Assembly: GCA_029834535.1 (NCBI GenBank) | Contig: JAQMWT010000557.1 | Coordinates: 1 to 64,000 of the forward strand | Length of the DNA stretch: 64,000 nucleotides | From: Chrysophaeum taylorii | Lineage: Eukaryota > Sar > Pelagophyceae > Pelagomonadales > Pelagomonadaceae | Direction of reading: 5' to 3' | Shown: piece by piece, positions 22,078 to 33,119 of the stretch | How positions within the stretch are numbered: the first letter of the stretch is position 1 | Layout: each line of letters starts with the position of its first letter | Program-made: the position numbers and the translations under genes | The notes under the pieces: model-generated | What the model saw: only the letters and a program-made list of their open reading frames with translations | Databases searched by the model: none | Told to the model about the DNA's origin: nothing

Positions 22078-22305
22078 GACCTCTCCCGAGCATGGGAGCC
22101 AGGCCGGACCGACAGGAGCCAGTCCGGAATCACGGGCCTGTAGATGAGGAGCGCCGAAAGGTCGGTCGGCGGAGAGTGACCATCAAGCTTGTCGCAATGC
22201 GACGAGGAGACCGCGATGTGACTGACAACCAACTCGCCGATAACCTTCCGTCTTCGCCCCCCGGCCATACCCCGTCCCACTGCGAACGTTCCGGCTGCCA
22301 AGCGT
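22078..22305 (-). other. GC-rich patch inside family A copy 2
   Basis: About 230 bp with host-like high GC and CG-rich composition in an otherwise AT-rich element, at the junction between the methyltransferase-like module and the integrase region. It may be captured or inserted host DNA; no terminal repeats were found. Confidence 0.4.
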
Positions 22306-22309
22306 CCCA

Positions 22310-23282
22310 TAATATTATAGAGGAGCACGAAAGCTTTGAGTTCAATAGGGGATCTCATGCAAGCAAGTGGTTTTCTTGAATTAGTCAAGAATCCCAGGCG
22401 AAAGTTAGAAATGCCCTCCATTTCATCTTGACTGGGATGTTCGACTGTTTTATTAGAGTGCAGACGAAGGAACAGCATAGTTAAGGTTTCAAGCTCAGTC
22501 ACAGTTAAGCGCACGGATCCTGTACGACTGAAAATGTTGTAGGTTTTAGGTGTGGACACGAATGGTATGTCAGGAAAGACCTGCGTCCAAGGTTCGTCGA
22601 CTATTAACTTGCGACTGATGGAATTAGCGTGGTCTGCAATGTCCAGAAAGGAAGTGACTCGTTTATTAGGCCATGAAAGCAGATCAAGAGGGCCGGTGTT
22701 ATATTTACGTGCAACGAGGATCCATCTTTCTCTGCCTTGATAATCTCCACATAGATAGCATGGAAATCGGTCACACATATCCACCGTATAGTGCATCGTT
22801 GAGAAGATGAGATTAGCAACTCGTATATGATCTTCATACGATGCGGAGTGTGGTGGTGTCATTTCCATGAAAAGAACGAGCGGCTTTAAAAGCTCAAGTA
22901 CACTTAGAGCACTTGGAAACAAGGAATCATCCATATCACGCTCGAAGGTGGAAATGGATCTCCCATTGATTATGTTGCGATTTGTGCATGGTGACGTCAA
23001 TTCCACTATATCGGTGTAATATCGTGCACGTTCAGCGTCCGATGCTCGATGGAGATATGTCAGAAACTTAGGTAGGGATGGGAAAACTTCGATGGAATTA
23101 CCAAAACGTCTTCGTAGCATGTGCGTGATATTGTCGTCGCTCTCAACAAGAACTTTAACGTTGATGTTGATTTGCAAGTCATTAGAAGCGCAAGCCAAGA
23201 ATGCAGGAGTGGACATCCCAGAGCAAAGTAGAGTTACAGTAGGTGTTCGTGGGCTAGGAGACGAAGTTACTGTGCGAAGCAA
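22310..23282 (-). pseudogene. Family A C5-cytosine DNA methyltransferase-like module
   Basis: Minus-strand segments fit the ordered motifs of C5 DNA methyltransferases: motif I VTLLCSGMSTPAF, an acidic residue after a strand (KVLVESDDN), motif IV region DIVELTSPC, motif VI region LFMEMTPPHS, motif VIII GDYQGRERWILVA. Order and spacing follow the family B module at 28470-29010, which lies at the same place between protease and integrase. Motifs IV and VI are less canonical than in family B. Methyltransferases inside retrotransposons are known from Symbiodinium and Klebsormidium. Fossil. Confidence 0.65.
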
Positions 23283-23570
23283 TCGTGTGGTAACCTTGCG
23301 TCATAAAGGAGGTGGGAAATGCTTGCGTATGTAAGGCAGCTGCGAATGCATTGACTCCAGGATGGTTTTAAGCCATGGGACGTAAATTACGCGTTCCATG
23401 AGGGTGGAATATAGTTTAAGCATTTCGCGTTGTTCATTAAAAGCACATAGTCTGAACTGTAGTGAGCGAAGTTCCATTTTACGCGCTTTTGCTTGTTGTC
23501 GCGAATAAATTGGTAGAGTTGGCAACAGGTTACTGAGTCTAAACAAAGTAATCTTGACATTATCATCAAT

Positions 23571-25870
23571 TTAACTCTGGATAGATGATTGTCCTTTAAA
23601 TTCAACTCCATAAAGATGTATACCAAGTTTATCTTCTCCCCATTGAGTCATACTGGTGATGTGCAGATCGGGATCGTTATGGTCGTTTAGCTTGGGTAGG
23701 AAAAGCGCGACGTCGAGCTTTACATATCCCACATTTGGATGCTTTGGGAGAGCGGGAATGACAGTCCTTATAATCATAGCATGCGTGATACTCTGCGTAT
23801 CCGTAGCAGTCTGGATAGCAGGTGATAAGGACTCGGGTAGCTTTACGCTGTGAATAGGATCAGCATAACGTTTAAAGTTAATTACGTGTTGAGAAGCACA
23901 TGTGTCAGCATATCCTGGCGTAGTCATTAGCGGCAAATTGTACTCGTTGTACAGTTTAAGCATTGTTGCACAACAGGCATGCGTTGAGCTTTGACCAACA
24001 CGTACTGTGTCATGAAACTTTGCGTTTGTTCGGAAGGTACAACGACGAGTGTAAAACCAGTGTTTAATTTTGGTAGCAACACAGGGGGATCTGTGCCATC
24101 TTCATTATCTTCGTTGGGTAGATTATTGGGAAGCTCAGAGTGTGAGGAAGTTTCCCGAGCTTGACGACGAACGATAGCATTCTGAGCTTTAGCATTTATG
24201 TGCTGCAATAGCTGCTGAGGGATGTTATCGATTTCATCATCTTTAATGGACAGAAAAGTGTGGAACATTTTCTCTGTATCAGCAGTCCCCCTCTGCTCCG
24301 CATCACTGGGGGACGCTTCAGGAGCAGATGTTTCAGCTTGATACTTTTCTTCTGAAACATGAGATTCCTTATCGGCTTCTAAGAGGCTCATTATGATATT
24401 GGACATAGTATCAACTCGAGATAAGTAGAGATGAACTTGGGTGGCTTCATCAGGATCTAAGGACTGTGTCGAAGCTTGAGAAGCGGTTGTCCAGAGGGTA
24501 CTCAGTAAGCTTTTCATTTCCTCCTGTACCACTTTAGAGTCGGTAGAGGGGTTGGGATTCGCTTCCTGTAGTTTACCAAACAGGTGGCGAAGACGATCAA
24601 CTTGATAAGAAGCCCGGTCGAAAAGAGACATATTAGAGCTTGCATCACGGTTAGAGGAGTGTGAGTAGACAGGACGATCGATGCTCGTACCTTTGACGTT
24701 ATAATTTGAAGGTGGACGATAGTACGACGTGTCACGAGGTGAAATTGTCGATGCTTTATCTCTTGAATTACGAAGCTTACGAGCGTTGAAGCCAGACTGT
24801 CCAGCCATAGTAGCTAACAACGAGTAAGCATTGTTTAGAGAGTCGTGGGATTGATGAATAGTATCCATCAATAAAACCTTAGGTGGCTTGGTAGCGGTAG
24901 TACCAGGGATGTAAGGGATCCAGGAAGCGGGTTTATCCAAGCGTCGGTTAGAGGGAAACTTTGTTTCATTGTATATCTTTAACAGGAACTCCAATAACGG
25001 ACGAACGTCGTTAGGATCAACTAGCTTTAACAATTCAGGATCGTGAATCGAGTTGTTCCCAGAGCGTGTCTCGTAGAGTTTACGCCATTCCAATAAAGAT
25101 TGAGAATAGCGCTCGTGATCCGAGGGATTAGCATATAGACGATAGATCTCCTCGTGAGCTTTGAGAGTGATTATGGAATCATTAAATTGGATTGATGCTT
25201 CATCATTGTTTAATTGCTTTGCCTGAGATTGGAAAGCAAGGAGTTGTTCGACAAATACATGAGCATACCAATTAACATTTAAAGACATTCGATTAAACTG
25301 AGATTTAAGCTCAGTGACATCTGTACAAGACACTGCCTCATAGTAATGGTAAGCTAAAAGCATTACTGCACGTAGTTTATTAGGATGTGCAGTAAGTGCA
25401 TATATCTTCTTTAATTGAGGCCACATAGCGAGTGCGGGTTTTTCTTGTGATTCCAGATTAAAGAATGTGTACAAGAAACCAGCATAAGTTTCGCAGTGTT
25501 TGATCCAGTCGGCATTAGAGAGACCTGTAAAGGATATGTTAGTTAGAGATGAATCATACACGATTGATTTAAGGAATCGGGTATCTAATAAAGTGAGGAC
25601 ACGTTTAACATCCTCATTTAATTCGGGACGAACGAGATTGTATGACTCTTGGTAGTAAAGTCGTTCGAGATTGTTACGGACATCAACTGTTAGTTGGTGT
25701 GATGAATTGACGTGCCAAGTTTTAAAGTGATCAGGCAGGGCATCTTCATCAGGTAAGTTTAAATCGTCTACTTGTTCAGCTTTCCATTGACCGAAGATGA
25801 TATCAAATTCTTGTTCAAGAATTTGATTTTACTCCGGAGCATTCCGGGTGTAAGCTTCATATGAATCGAA
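23571..25870 (-). pseudogene. Family A gag-like and protease region
   Basis: A long helical gag-like region without a visible zinc knuckle is followed by an aspartic-protease-like segment with ADTCASQHVIN (about 23890), the usual D-(S/T)-x-A-S core of Copia proteases. It matches 1-2560 of copy 1. Fossil; not described further. Confidence 0.7.
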
Positions 25871-26513
25871 GCAGAATAACGCGTCCACATATGGACTTGT
25901 CATATGCCTGCGAAACACCTCAATTTGCAACTCACCTTGGTTGAGTTGTCTTGGAAACGCAATCCTACGTTAATTTTATCAACGAGGATTTGTTCTTATT
26001 TGTAGATGTCCGTAGTGTATATTGGTTTTTTTTTTTGACATGATTGTGACCTATTAAGGAGTTTGGTTATAGGATTGATAGACATATTCGACACATAAGA
26101 ATGAAGGGTTTCTCGAGTGCGGGTTCTATGTACAGTACGCTATTTTAAACGTGGGCTTATTGACAAGACCAAACAAATCAACATGCTATTTAAAAATAGG
26201 ATGACTTGAGACTGAAGAATGGATTAATTCTCGAGCAGTTAGTCTTTTGTTGGGGAATAGAAGGAAAAACCCGTACAAGTTTCCGCGGCTTGTATAGGAA
26301 AAATTTTAATTTTATTAGCTATGCGAGTGCATATGACCAGTGACCGACCAAACTCGGTCACAAACCAAATTAACTGGTGGGCACATACCGTCACATAACA
26401 AATATGTACAGTAGACCACCGCCAAACACATTGTGGCATTGTACTCGTGATCAGGCGTAAATTGATCACTCCATTTATACGTACAACACAGTTGGGCTGA
26501 CACACCTACGCAT

Positions 26514-26527
26514 CTGGGCCCATAACA
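26514..26527 (-). other. Primer-binding site, initiator tRNA-Met anticodon arm
   Basis: ctgggcccataaca on the plus strand abuts the LTR end, 13 of 14 bases identical to the initiator tRNA-Met anticodon arm, and the same position as 3186-3199. Confidence 0.65.
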
Positions 26528-26929
26528 TGGAGAGATTTGACCCTTTCCGGGTACATGGTAGAGACTGCGTGCAGTCTTTGGCGTGTACAGACCATTCCGC
26601 TTGTCACATGCTACTACACAAGGTAGGGATTTAAGCCCTAACTCCTTAAGGACATTAGGTCCCATAGAAGCGTTTACACTGACAACGAGGAACGAAGCCT
26701 CCGTTAATTAAACAGAAAACCCCGTACCTGACGGTGCGCATCTGGAGGCCTACTCCATGTTGGAAAAGAGCTTCAGACTGGGCTCTTCATAGTCATGAAT
26801 AAATAATTGCGGAAGGGTAAGGAAGGACAGGAGGAACGAGGGAAAGCCGTATTACGGAGAGAAAACCCTCGTGTAGAGATAGATGTGAAATGTTCCAGTG
26901 TCGCACACATAATAGTGTAGCTCTCTGGA
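26528..26929 (-). repeat. 5' LTR of family A copy 2
   Basis: 402 bp, paired with 14981-15401; a third copy is at 3200-3609. Length differences come mainly from short 2-4 bp tandem duplications. Confidence 0.88.
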
Positions 26930-26934
26930 AGGCA

Positions 26935-27450
26935 TCCACACGAAGGTGGTTCACTTTTCGTCGATATTCACACACGCGGCTGGGTCCCCGCCGTCCAGTC
27001 CACGCTACTAGACTCGCCCTAGTAGTACATTTCACTCAAGCGGGGGAGCACAGGGGCATATCAAGCCCCGGGCTCGCTCTCTTTCTCTCTCTCATGGGAC
27101 TGGCATTCCCACGGCTCTCGGAATTCATTGCCGCCAGGCTGAGAACGCGCCAACGGGTGTTTTTTTTTTCGCGCGACCCGCTGTCGAAGCAGCGTGGCAC
27201 CACGATCATTTTTTTGAGGTCCATCCCCAAGTGCCGTGCCGTGCTCGTGGGATATACCCAACTGGGAACAAGCGGCTGACGGGTCCTGAGGGGGACACCC
27301 CGGTGACGTATATTCGCGAGTGCCCTCGTCTCTGCCTTCTCTGTACGGACGTCTCCGCGTCTCGCCCCCCCCCCCCAGTGGCCCTCACACAGCAAAAACC
27401 ACGAGAAGCACTAACTTTGAGTCTGGGAGTTGCAGACCAATAATAATAAC
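26935..27450. other. Spacer between Copia A and Copia B
   Basis: About 515 bp of GC-rich host-like DNA with a run of 14 C at about 27367-27380 and several T-runs. No gene is recognised on either strand. Confidence 0.5.
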
Positions 27451-27652
27451 TAGAGAACAGTAATTTGTACTGTGCTATCCTTCAGCAGAGTCGAGAGCAG
27501 TGGCAGTCTGTTCTCGTTTCTGTCTCTACAACGAGAACAGCCGGTGTGAATAACACAGCGTTTTTCTTAAGTCAAAAGGTGGAGGAGTTAAGGGAACTAA
27601 CCCTAGATTAGGGGGTGGGTACTAACCCTAATTCAAATTTTCTATCTCTACA
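27451..27652 (-). repeat. Left LTR of family B (3' LTR on the minus strand)
   Basis: About 202 bp, paired with 35885-36088 and related to 51513-51689. The inner edge on the element strand reads TGTAGAGATAG, preceded by the purine tract GTGAGGG. Confidence 0.8.
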
Positions 27653-28469
27653 CCCTCACAGATTGAACTCGGTGAGCGAAAGCTGGATCAAACTAAGCAG
27701 GAAGTGTTTTGCCATCGACAAGAACATAGAGAGTGTTCTGGACGGAATCGTACTGTGGAAGAGTAGCAGAAAGAGCAACTTGATGAGACGGTGGAGAAGA
27801 AGAGGTAGAGTGAAAACCACCGTAGGCGTTTTTGAACTTGTGGAATAAGTTGCGTGAAAGAAGTTGCGAAAAATGATCGGCGAAAGAGGCACCCTTACCA
27901 GCCACTTCATCGGTGTCGAACCGTTGTACTTGCAGGCTGCGGGCCTCTCCTCCAAAGATACAAAAGACTCAACCGGATATGCATTATATCTCGTCTTTCT
28001 GGTCGTCCTGCAATTCCGAAAAGGTCTCCAAGTTATAGCGACATCTCAGCTCAAAGCTCTGCATGTACAAGCCACCGATCCACCACTGCCCCACGAACCA
28101 TATCTGTACGAACTTATGAACACATCAACCGCAAATCCGCACGATTATAAGCCTCTTATAGGAAAAACCGCCGTAGTCCTCGCCACTCGCAAACCTAATG
28201 GCCTGTTGTCCCCGCCGTCCCATCCAAAGCAAACATTTAGTACTGTGCTTAGTTTCCACACAAGAAAAACGAATGTCACTCAAGGACGAGATTGCACACG
28301 TCACAACGAATGTCGCCAAGACACGAGCCAAATCGCACACGCTTGACTTCGCCAAGCTACAGAATCATTCCCTAATTTTATCTGATCTTGTCAACCTCCC
28401 GCGTACTGTCGTCCAATATGCATTCACTGGCTCCGCGGCCCTCTCTGTGCAAGCACAACCCACTCCGCT

Positions 28470-29010
28470 CCAAACAGCCATTATTACAGGTGGACTTCAC
28501 CAAGAAGGTTTTGACGTTTTTTGCAAACGATTCGACAAATGCCTCACTGTCGTGGTCACCTGCGAAATCAACCCTATTATGCGCACCCGTGCGCAACAAT
28601 TCTTTCCGCACGCTCAGCACTATGCGGACCTAAAGAAGCTCAATGCCGCATTACAAACCGGCAACATACGACTACCTCCTCTCGACTTGGCAGTCTTCAC
28701 ATTGCCCTGTCAACATCTGAGCGTAATGAAAGAATACGACGGCTATGCCACTCCGGTGACCGCCGACCTTTTTGTCAAAGAACAAATCCGCTTTGTTCGT
28801 TGCACGCTCCCGACCTACGCCATTGTCGAGAACGTACCACCCACCCCCCGAACTCATCACGAGTATACCCAAATCGCCAAAGGCTATCAGCGCTTAGGTT
28901 ACTTCCGACACTCCGGTGTCTACAATGCCTCTGCTTTTGGTGACGTCATCAGCAAGACACGCTATCTCGCTGTCTATGCCCGACACCCGCTCAACGGCTA
29001 CAACCTCGAG
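28470..29010 (+). pseudogene. Family B C5-cytosine DNA methyltransferase domain
   Basis: Plus-strand sequence shows the C5 methyltransferase motifs in order: motif I TAIITGGLHQEGF, motif II VVVTCEINP, motif IV FTLPCQHLS (the PCQ catalytic loop), motif VI YAIVENVPP (the ENV triplet) and motif VIII-like NASAFGDVISKTRYLAVYA. The enzyme family transfers a methyl group from S-adenosylmethionine to C5 of cytosine through the Cys of PCQ. It lies between the protease and integrase parts, the same position as the module in family A. About 180 residues of recognisable domain; a target-recognition part is not identified. Described as a fossil. Confidence 0.75.
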
Positions 29011-30499
29011 AAAACCGCTTCTCCTTGGTTAACCTCGCCTCCGAGCATGGCTCCTTTCCTGGACCCCAGTCACACCATCCCTGACGATCTCTGGATCGCC
29101 AACCCCGCCCTTCGTGGCACAGTGCCCCGCTCCACCTTGGACTACTACCAGCACAAGGCCACCTACTCCGACAAGCCCGCCAACGCCTCGAAACTCTCGA
29201 TTTCCGACAACGCACGCATCTGTCAAATGCTTGCACGCTTTAACAAGCCCTTCACGGACCTAGGTCTCGACGCCAACGGCATTCCCTACGCCGCCATGAC
29301 CAATATCTCCTACCTCTCGATTTTCACATTGCTGCACAATCACTTGTCGCAACATCCGACTCTGGCCGCTTGGAACACACTACGCTGCTTTCATGCCTCC
29401 GAGTCTCAATATACTTCTCACTTGGATGGAGCCATCACCGGCACTGCCGCTACTGCCGTCGCCTGTGGCTACTTCCGGCGCGCCTCCCTCACCCTACATA
29501 CTAGGCCCCCTCGCATCTTGGACTGTTCCCACCAACCCGCAGTCTTCCCCCAACGCACGCCTTTTCCCTGGATGTTCCCAAGGGCACCGCCTTTCTGGTT
29601 GTCGCCTACACCACCTCCTTGGCCGCCGCTCACAGCTGCACGCGCCCCTCCACGTGGGTCCACTACATGAATCGCTCGCATCCCGGCTTTGCCGCGATCG
29701 ACTCACGAGGGCGAATTACTCTCGATGACCCGACGGGACTCATCATGTCCAAAACCCGTCCCACCTATGCGGACTATGTCGGCCACATCGGCGACACGCT
29801 TCAGAAAAGCACCAAGTGCTACTCGGTCACTGGCTCGTACCCAACCAACACGAGCTACTCCAACGCCTTGCTGCTGATCTCTCCCGACCACATCCGCTAT
29901 GCGACCCTCAACGAAATCGCAAAGTTTGGACACCACTCGGACCCGGAAATGCTTCGTCTCTTCCAACAGCACCCGTCGTACTTCGCGTTTAGGGCACTAG
30001 CCAACGCCGTCCCGCACAACATGCTGCAGGCCAAGTACAGCGCTGTCCTCGCACTCCACGAATCACATCATCACGTGAACCTTCACATCGAATGGGCAAC
30101 GATACGCCATGGCATCCCCAGCCCCGGAGACATCAACCAGGTTGCAGAATTCTTCTCGACCATCTCCAGCCGTCTCTTAGCAGAGGAGGACCTCAACCTC
30201 ACCTCCCTCTTCAATGCCGTTGCAGATGCTCACCACGATGCAATCCGCAAGCCACGCAAATCGAAAAACCTCGAGACGCTTCTTGCCGAGGCAACCGTTG
30301 CCAAAGTCCGAGTTGACAAGCGACCCAACCCCCCTAGCGCGTCGACTGCCGCTCTGCCGCCCTTGCACAAGCCCGGCACCATTCAGCACGCCAAAAGAGT
30401 GCTTTTGGTCACTCGCTGGCGCTGCATCCATCACCAGCAACCCGAGATTCTTCGCCACACGATTGCCACTAATGTAACGAGTCTTCGGCCCAGGTGATG

Positions 30500-31047
30500 A
30501 TCGGTATCTGCAAGACTGCAGCGAATGCAAGCGCTGCCAATCGCATGTCACTTCCGTCACAAGAACACTTCCTGGTCACAGGATGAACTGGCCTATGCTC
30601 CTGGCCAACATCTCCACATGGATGTCTCATACCCGAGCATCAGCAAAATGCTATGGTGGCTTTCGTTACATCACGCATTTTGTGTGTATTATCTCAGCAC
30701 ACAAGTGGGTGTATTTCCTGCGGAAACTAGACGCGCAAGACGTTCTGGCTGGCATCTTCTATGTGGTCAATGTGATTAAGGTCGAATTCGATGTAAACGT
30801 GAAAATCATCTCGTCTGATGCATTTTCAACTTTCCGCTCCGAAGCACTCCACCCGGTCAAGGTGCAACTCGGCATCCAGTTTCAAATCATTGGTCGCCAC
30901 CTACACCAGCGGAACTTCGCGGAAAACATCATTAAAGAAAACACTCGAGGCACTGTAGTTCGCTCCTCAACCTGCGCAGTGTCCGCATCGAAGGAAAGCC
31001 CATTGCCGCCGAGTATTATCATCCATTTGTTCTGCTGCACAAGATAA
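30500..31047 (+). pseudogene. Family B integrase core
   Basis: PGQHLHMDVS, then YGGFRYITHFV and KIISSDAFSTF give the Copia integrase layout (first Asp after GQH, second Asp in the SSDA stretch). Pre-integrase sequence lies upstream (29620-30480). Fossil. Confidence 0.75.
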
Positions 31048-31129
31048 GCCGACAATCAGCGCTCTCATGGACTGCCCTCGCGCACAAACATGAGCTGCAC
31101 CGTCCCCCGGCGCATCATGTCACCCATGG

Positions 31130-33022
31130 CACCGCTCTTGAAGCTCCTTCCCTTTGGCGAACCGTCACTTTCGTCTATCTCCAAGGCCATAAACTGGAAC
31201 CCTCCAGCGTCTCAGCCTCCTATCTCACCAGCAACAATTACGTCCCCAATCTCCCCGGCACGGACCGATTTATCCGTGATTTTCATAGCTCCCTCCTGCT
31301 TGTACATCAGGGGCGATATGGGAAAATCGTCACCTCTAACGACTTCCACGTTGATGCAGACATGCCAGTCAACCGCAACAAAGAGATCGAACGGATCAAA
31401 GCACTCGCGCAGATCCCAACAGAGGCACGGCAAGAGGACCCGCTACCAGCTATAAGCGAACAGCAAATGCCGGAAGCTAATCAGGAATCGCATAGTGAGG
31501 GCGAGACTCACGATGACGAGCAGGATGACAAACCTAACGATGACGACGAACATAAAGAACCGGATCCAATCTCCACTGAGGATCCAAGTCCAGTCAGCGA
31601 CGAGACCCCCGAACAGGACTTTTCTTTCCTCAACCGGCCACCTCCGCCGGATGATAGCATTCCGATGCCCAAACGAAAAGATCGCCTAGAGGTTGCTCTC
31701 GACGATTCAGGTTTTACCCCAGTTCTCGTGAATCGCAACCAGAGTGATAAACTCAAAGCAGATCTCAAGGACGAACGCGGATTTCGCATCCCTAAGGACC
31801 AACTCTATATTGTGAAACGTGTCGATGATAGAAAACTCTTCACCAGACGCACTATCGCCTCAGAGTATGGTCGCAACTGGAAATACCAGCAGGAGCAATC
31901 CACGGCTCGCGCCACAGCCAACATGTCCAGCACATTGATGTTCCTCATCACTGTCAGCGCTCTGCACCAGGGCCATGCCGCCAGCATCGCACCTGATCTC
32001 AACATTAGAAGGGATGCTAAGCCGCCAAATGATGTCCCGAAAGGATGTCTCCTAGCTAACACCACACAAGACTATGGTATCGTGGGCGGCACCGCACTGG
32101 ATCTGCAGAGAGAAACCGACGCAGAACTCTTGTATGTTGACTTCCCAAGGAAGCCGTACCACTCATCTGTATTGGTAGACCATCTCGACAACGACAATTC
32201 TGTTCTCGAGAGCTATTTGTGCCACGACGAACTGTCACCGGCAGAGTATTATGCGCGTCAATGGAACCAAGAATTCTGGTGTACAAGCCCCTCTCTTTTA
32301 TGGGACATCTCAGCGCGTCAACACTGCCACCTAGCTTCTCGTCACAGACACGCCTTCATGCATGACTCTGACGAACTCGGACACCTTTTTCTAAGCCAAA
32401 GTGATCCGAATCAAGACATTCTCCAAGAAGTCATGGACTATGACTTGCAGCACATCGACCATGTCGTGTTACAGCTCGTGACTGATGAAGATATTGTATA
32501 TGAGCCTGAAAAGATAGTCGAACTCAAAGGACTCAGCGAAGAAGATAAGTTAAAGCATATCGCTTCGATTCACAAAGAAATTGAAGGCTTGTGCTCCAAC
32601 GGTGTCTTTAAGCTTGAACCTTTACCGCCAGACCGTTCGTCTATCTCGACGAAACTCGTGCTGAAGATCAAGTATTTTGCTGACGGCACTCCAGACCGCT
32701 ATAAGCTCGTCTAGTCGCCCGAGGTTTCTTGGCACGTGTAGGCATTGACTTTTATGCCACATCCTCCCCAACCGCAATACTCGCCACCAACCGGTTATTG
32801 CTCGCCATCGCCGTGAAGCACAAGCTCCCGGTTGCACACGCGGACATTCCCCGGGCGTTCATCCAATCGGCACTCGATCGCCCGGTATGGATCGACTTCC
32901 CTCGAGGAATACATGTCTCGCACAACCTTGTCCAGCAGATACAGAAGAACCACCCAGAGTCCAAGCTCTTAGACTCGTCAAGGCTCTCTATGGCCTCAAA
33001 CAGTCCGCTTTGTTATGGAACA
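31130..33022 (+). pseudogene. Family B linker and N-terminal reverse transcriptase
   Basis: An acidic linker is followed by the Copia reverse-transcriptase start: LKGLSEEDKLKHIASIHKEI, TKLVLKIKY, VAHADIPRAFIQSALDRPVW and a KALYGLKQ-like end near 33000. The later reverse-transcriptase motifs are not on this strand. Fossil. Confidence 0.75.
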
Positions 33023-33119
33023 TTAAGACGAGATACAATGCATAACCGGTTGAGTCTTTTGTATCTTTGGAGGAGAGGCCTGCAGCCTGCAACTACAACG
33101 GTCTGACACCGATGAAGTG

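Larger units (their letters stand above)
14981..26929 (-). mobile_element. Copia-type LTR retrotransposon, family A, copy 2 (both LTRs, about 11.9 kb)
   Basis: Minus-strand order: 5' LTR 26528-26929, primer-binding site 26514-26527, gag-like 25.87-24.0 kb, protease about 23.98-23.57 kb, DNA-methyltransferase-like module 23.28-22.31 kb, integrase 22.04-20.23 kb, reverse transcriptase and RNase H 19.92-17.64 kb, extra 3' region 17.57-15.4 kb, purine tract, 3' LTR 14981-15401. Integrase before reverse transcriptase places it in Copia (Pseudoviridae-like). It is flanked by 5-bp direct repeats aggca (14976-14980 and 26930-26934), so it is one complete insertion. It is broken, with roughly ten interruptions. 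The two LTRs differ by about 4 percent substitutions plus several short indels counted by eye, so it is not a recent arrival. At nearly 12 kb it is long for Copia. Confidence 0.88.
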
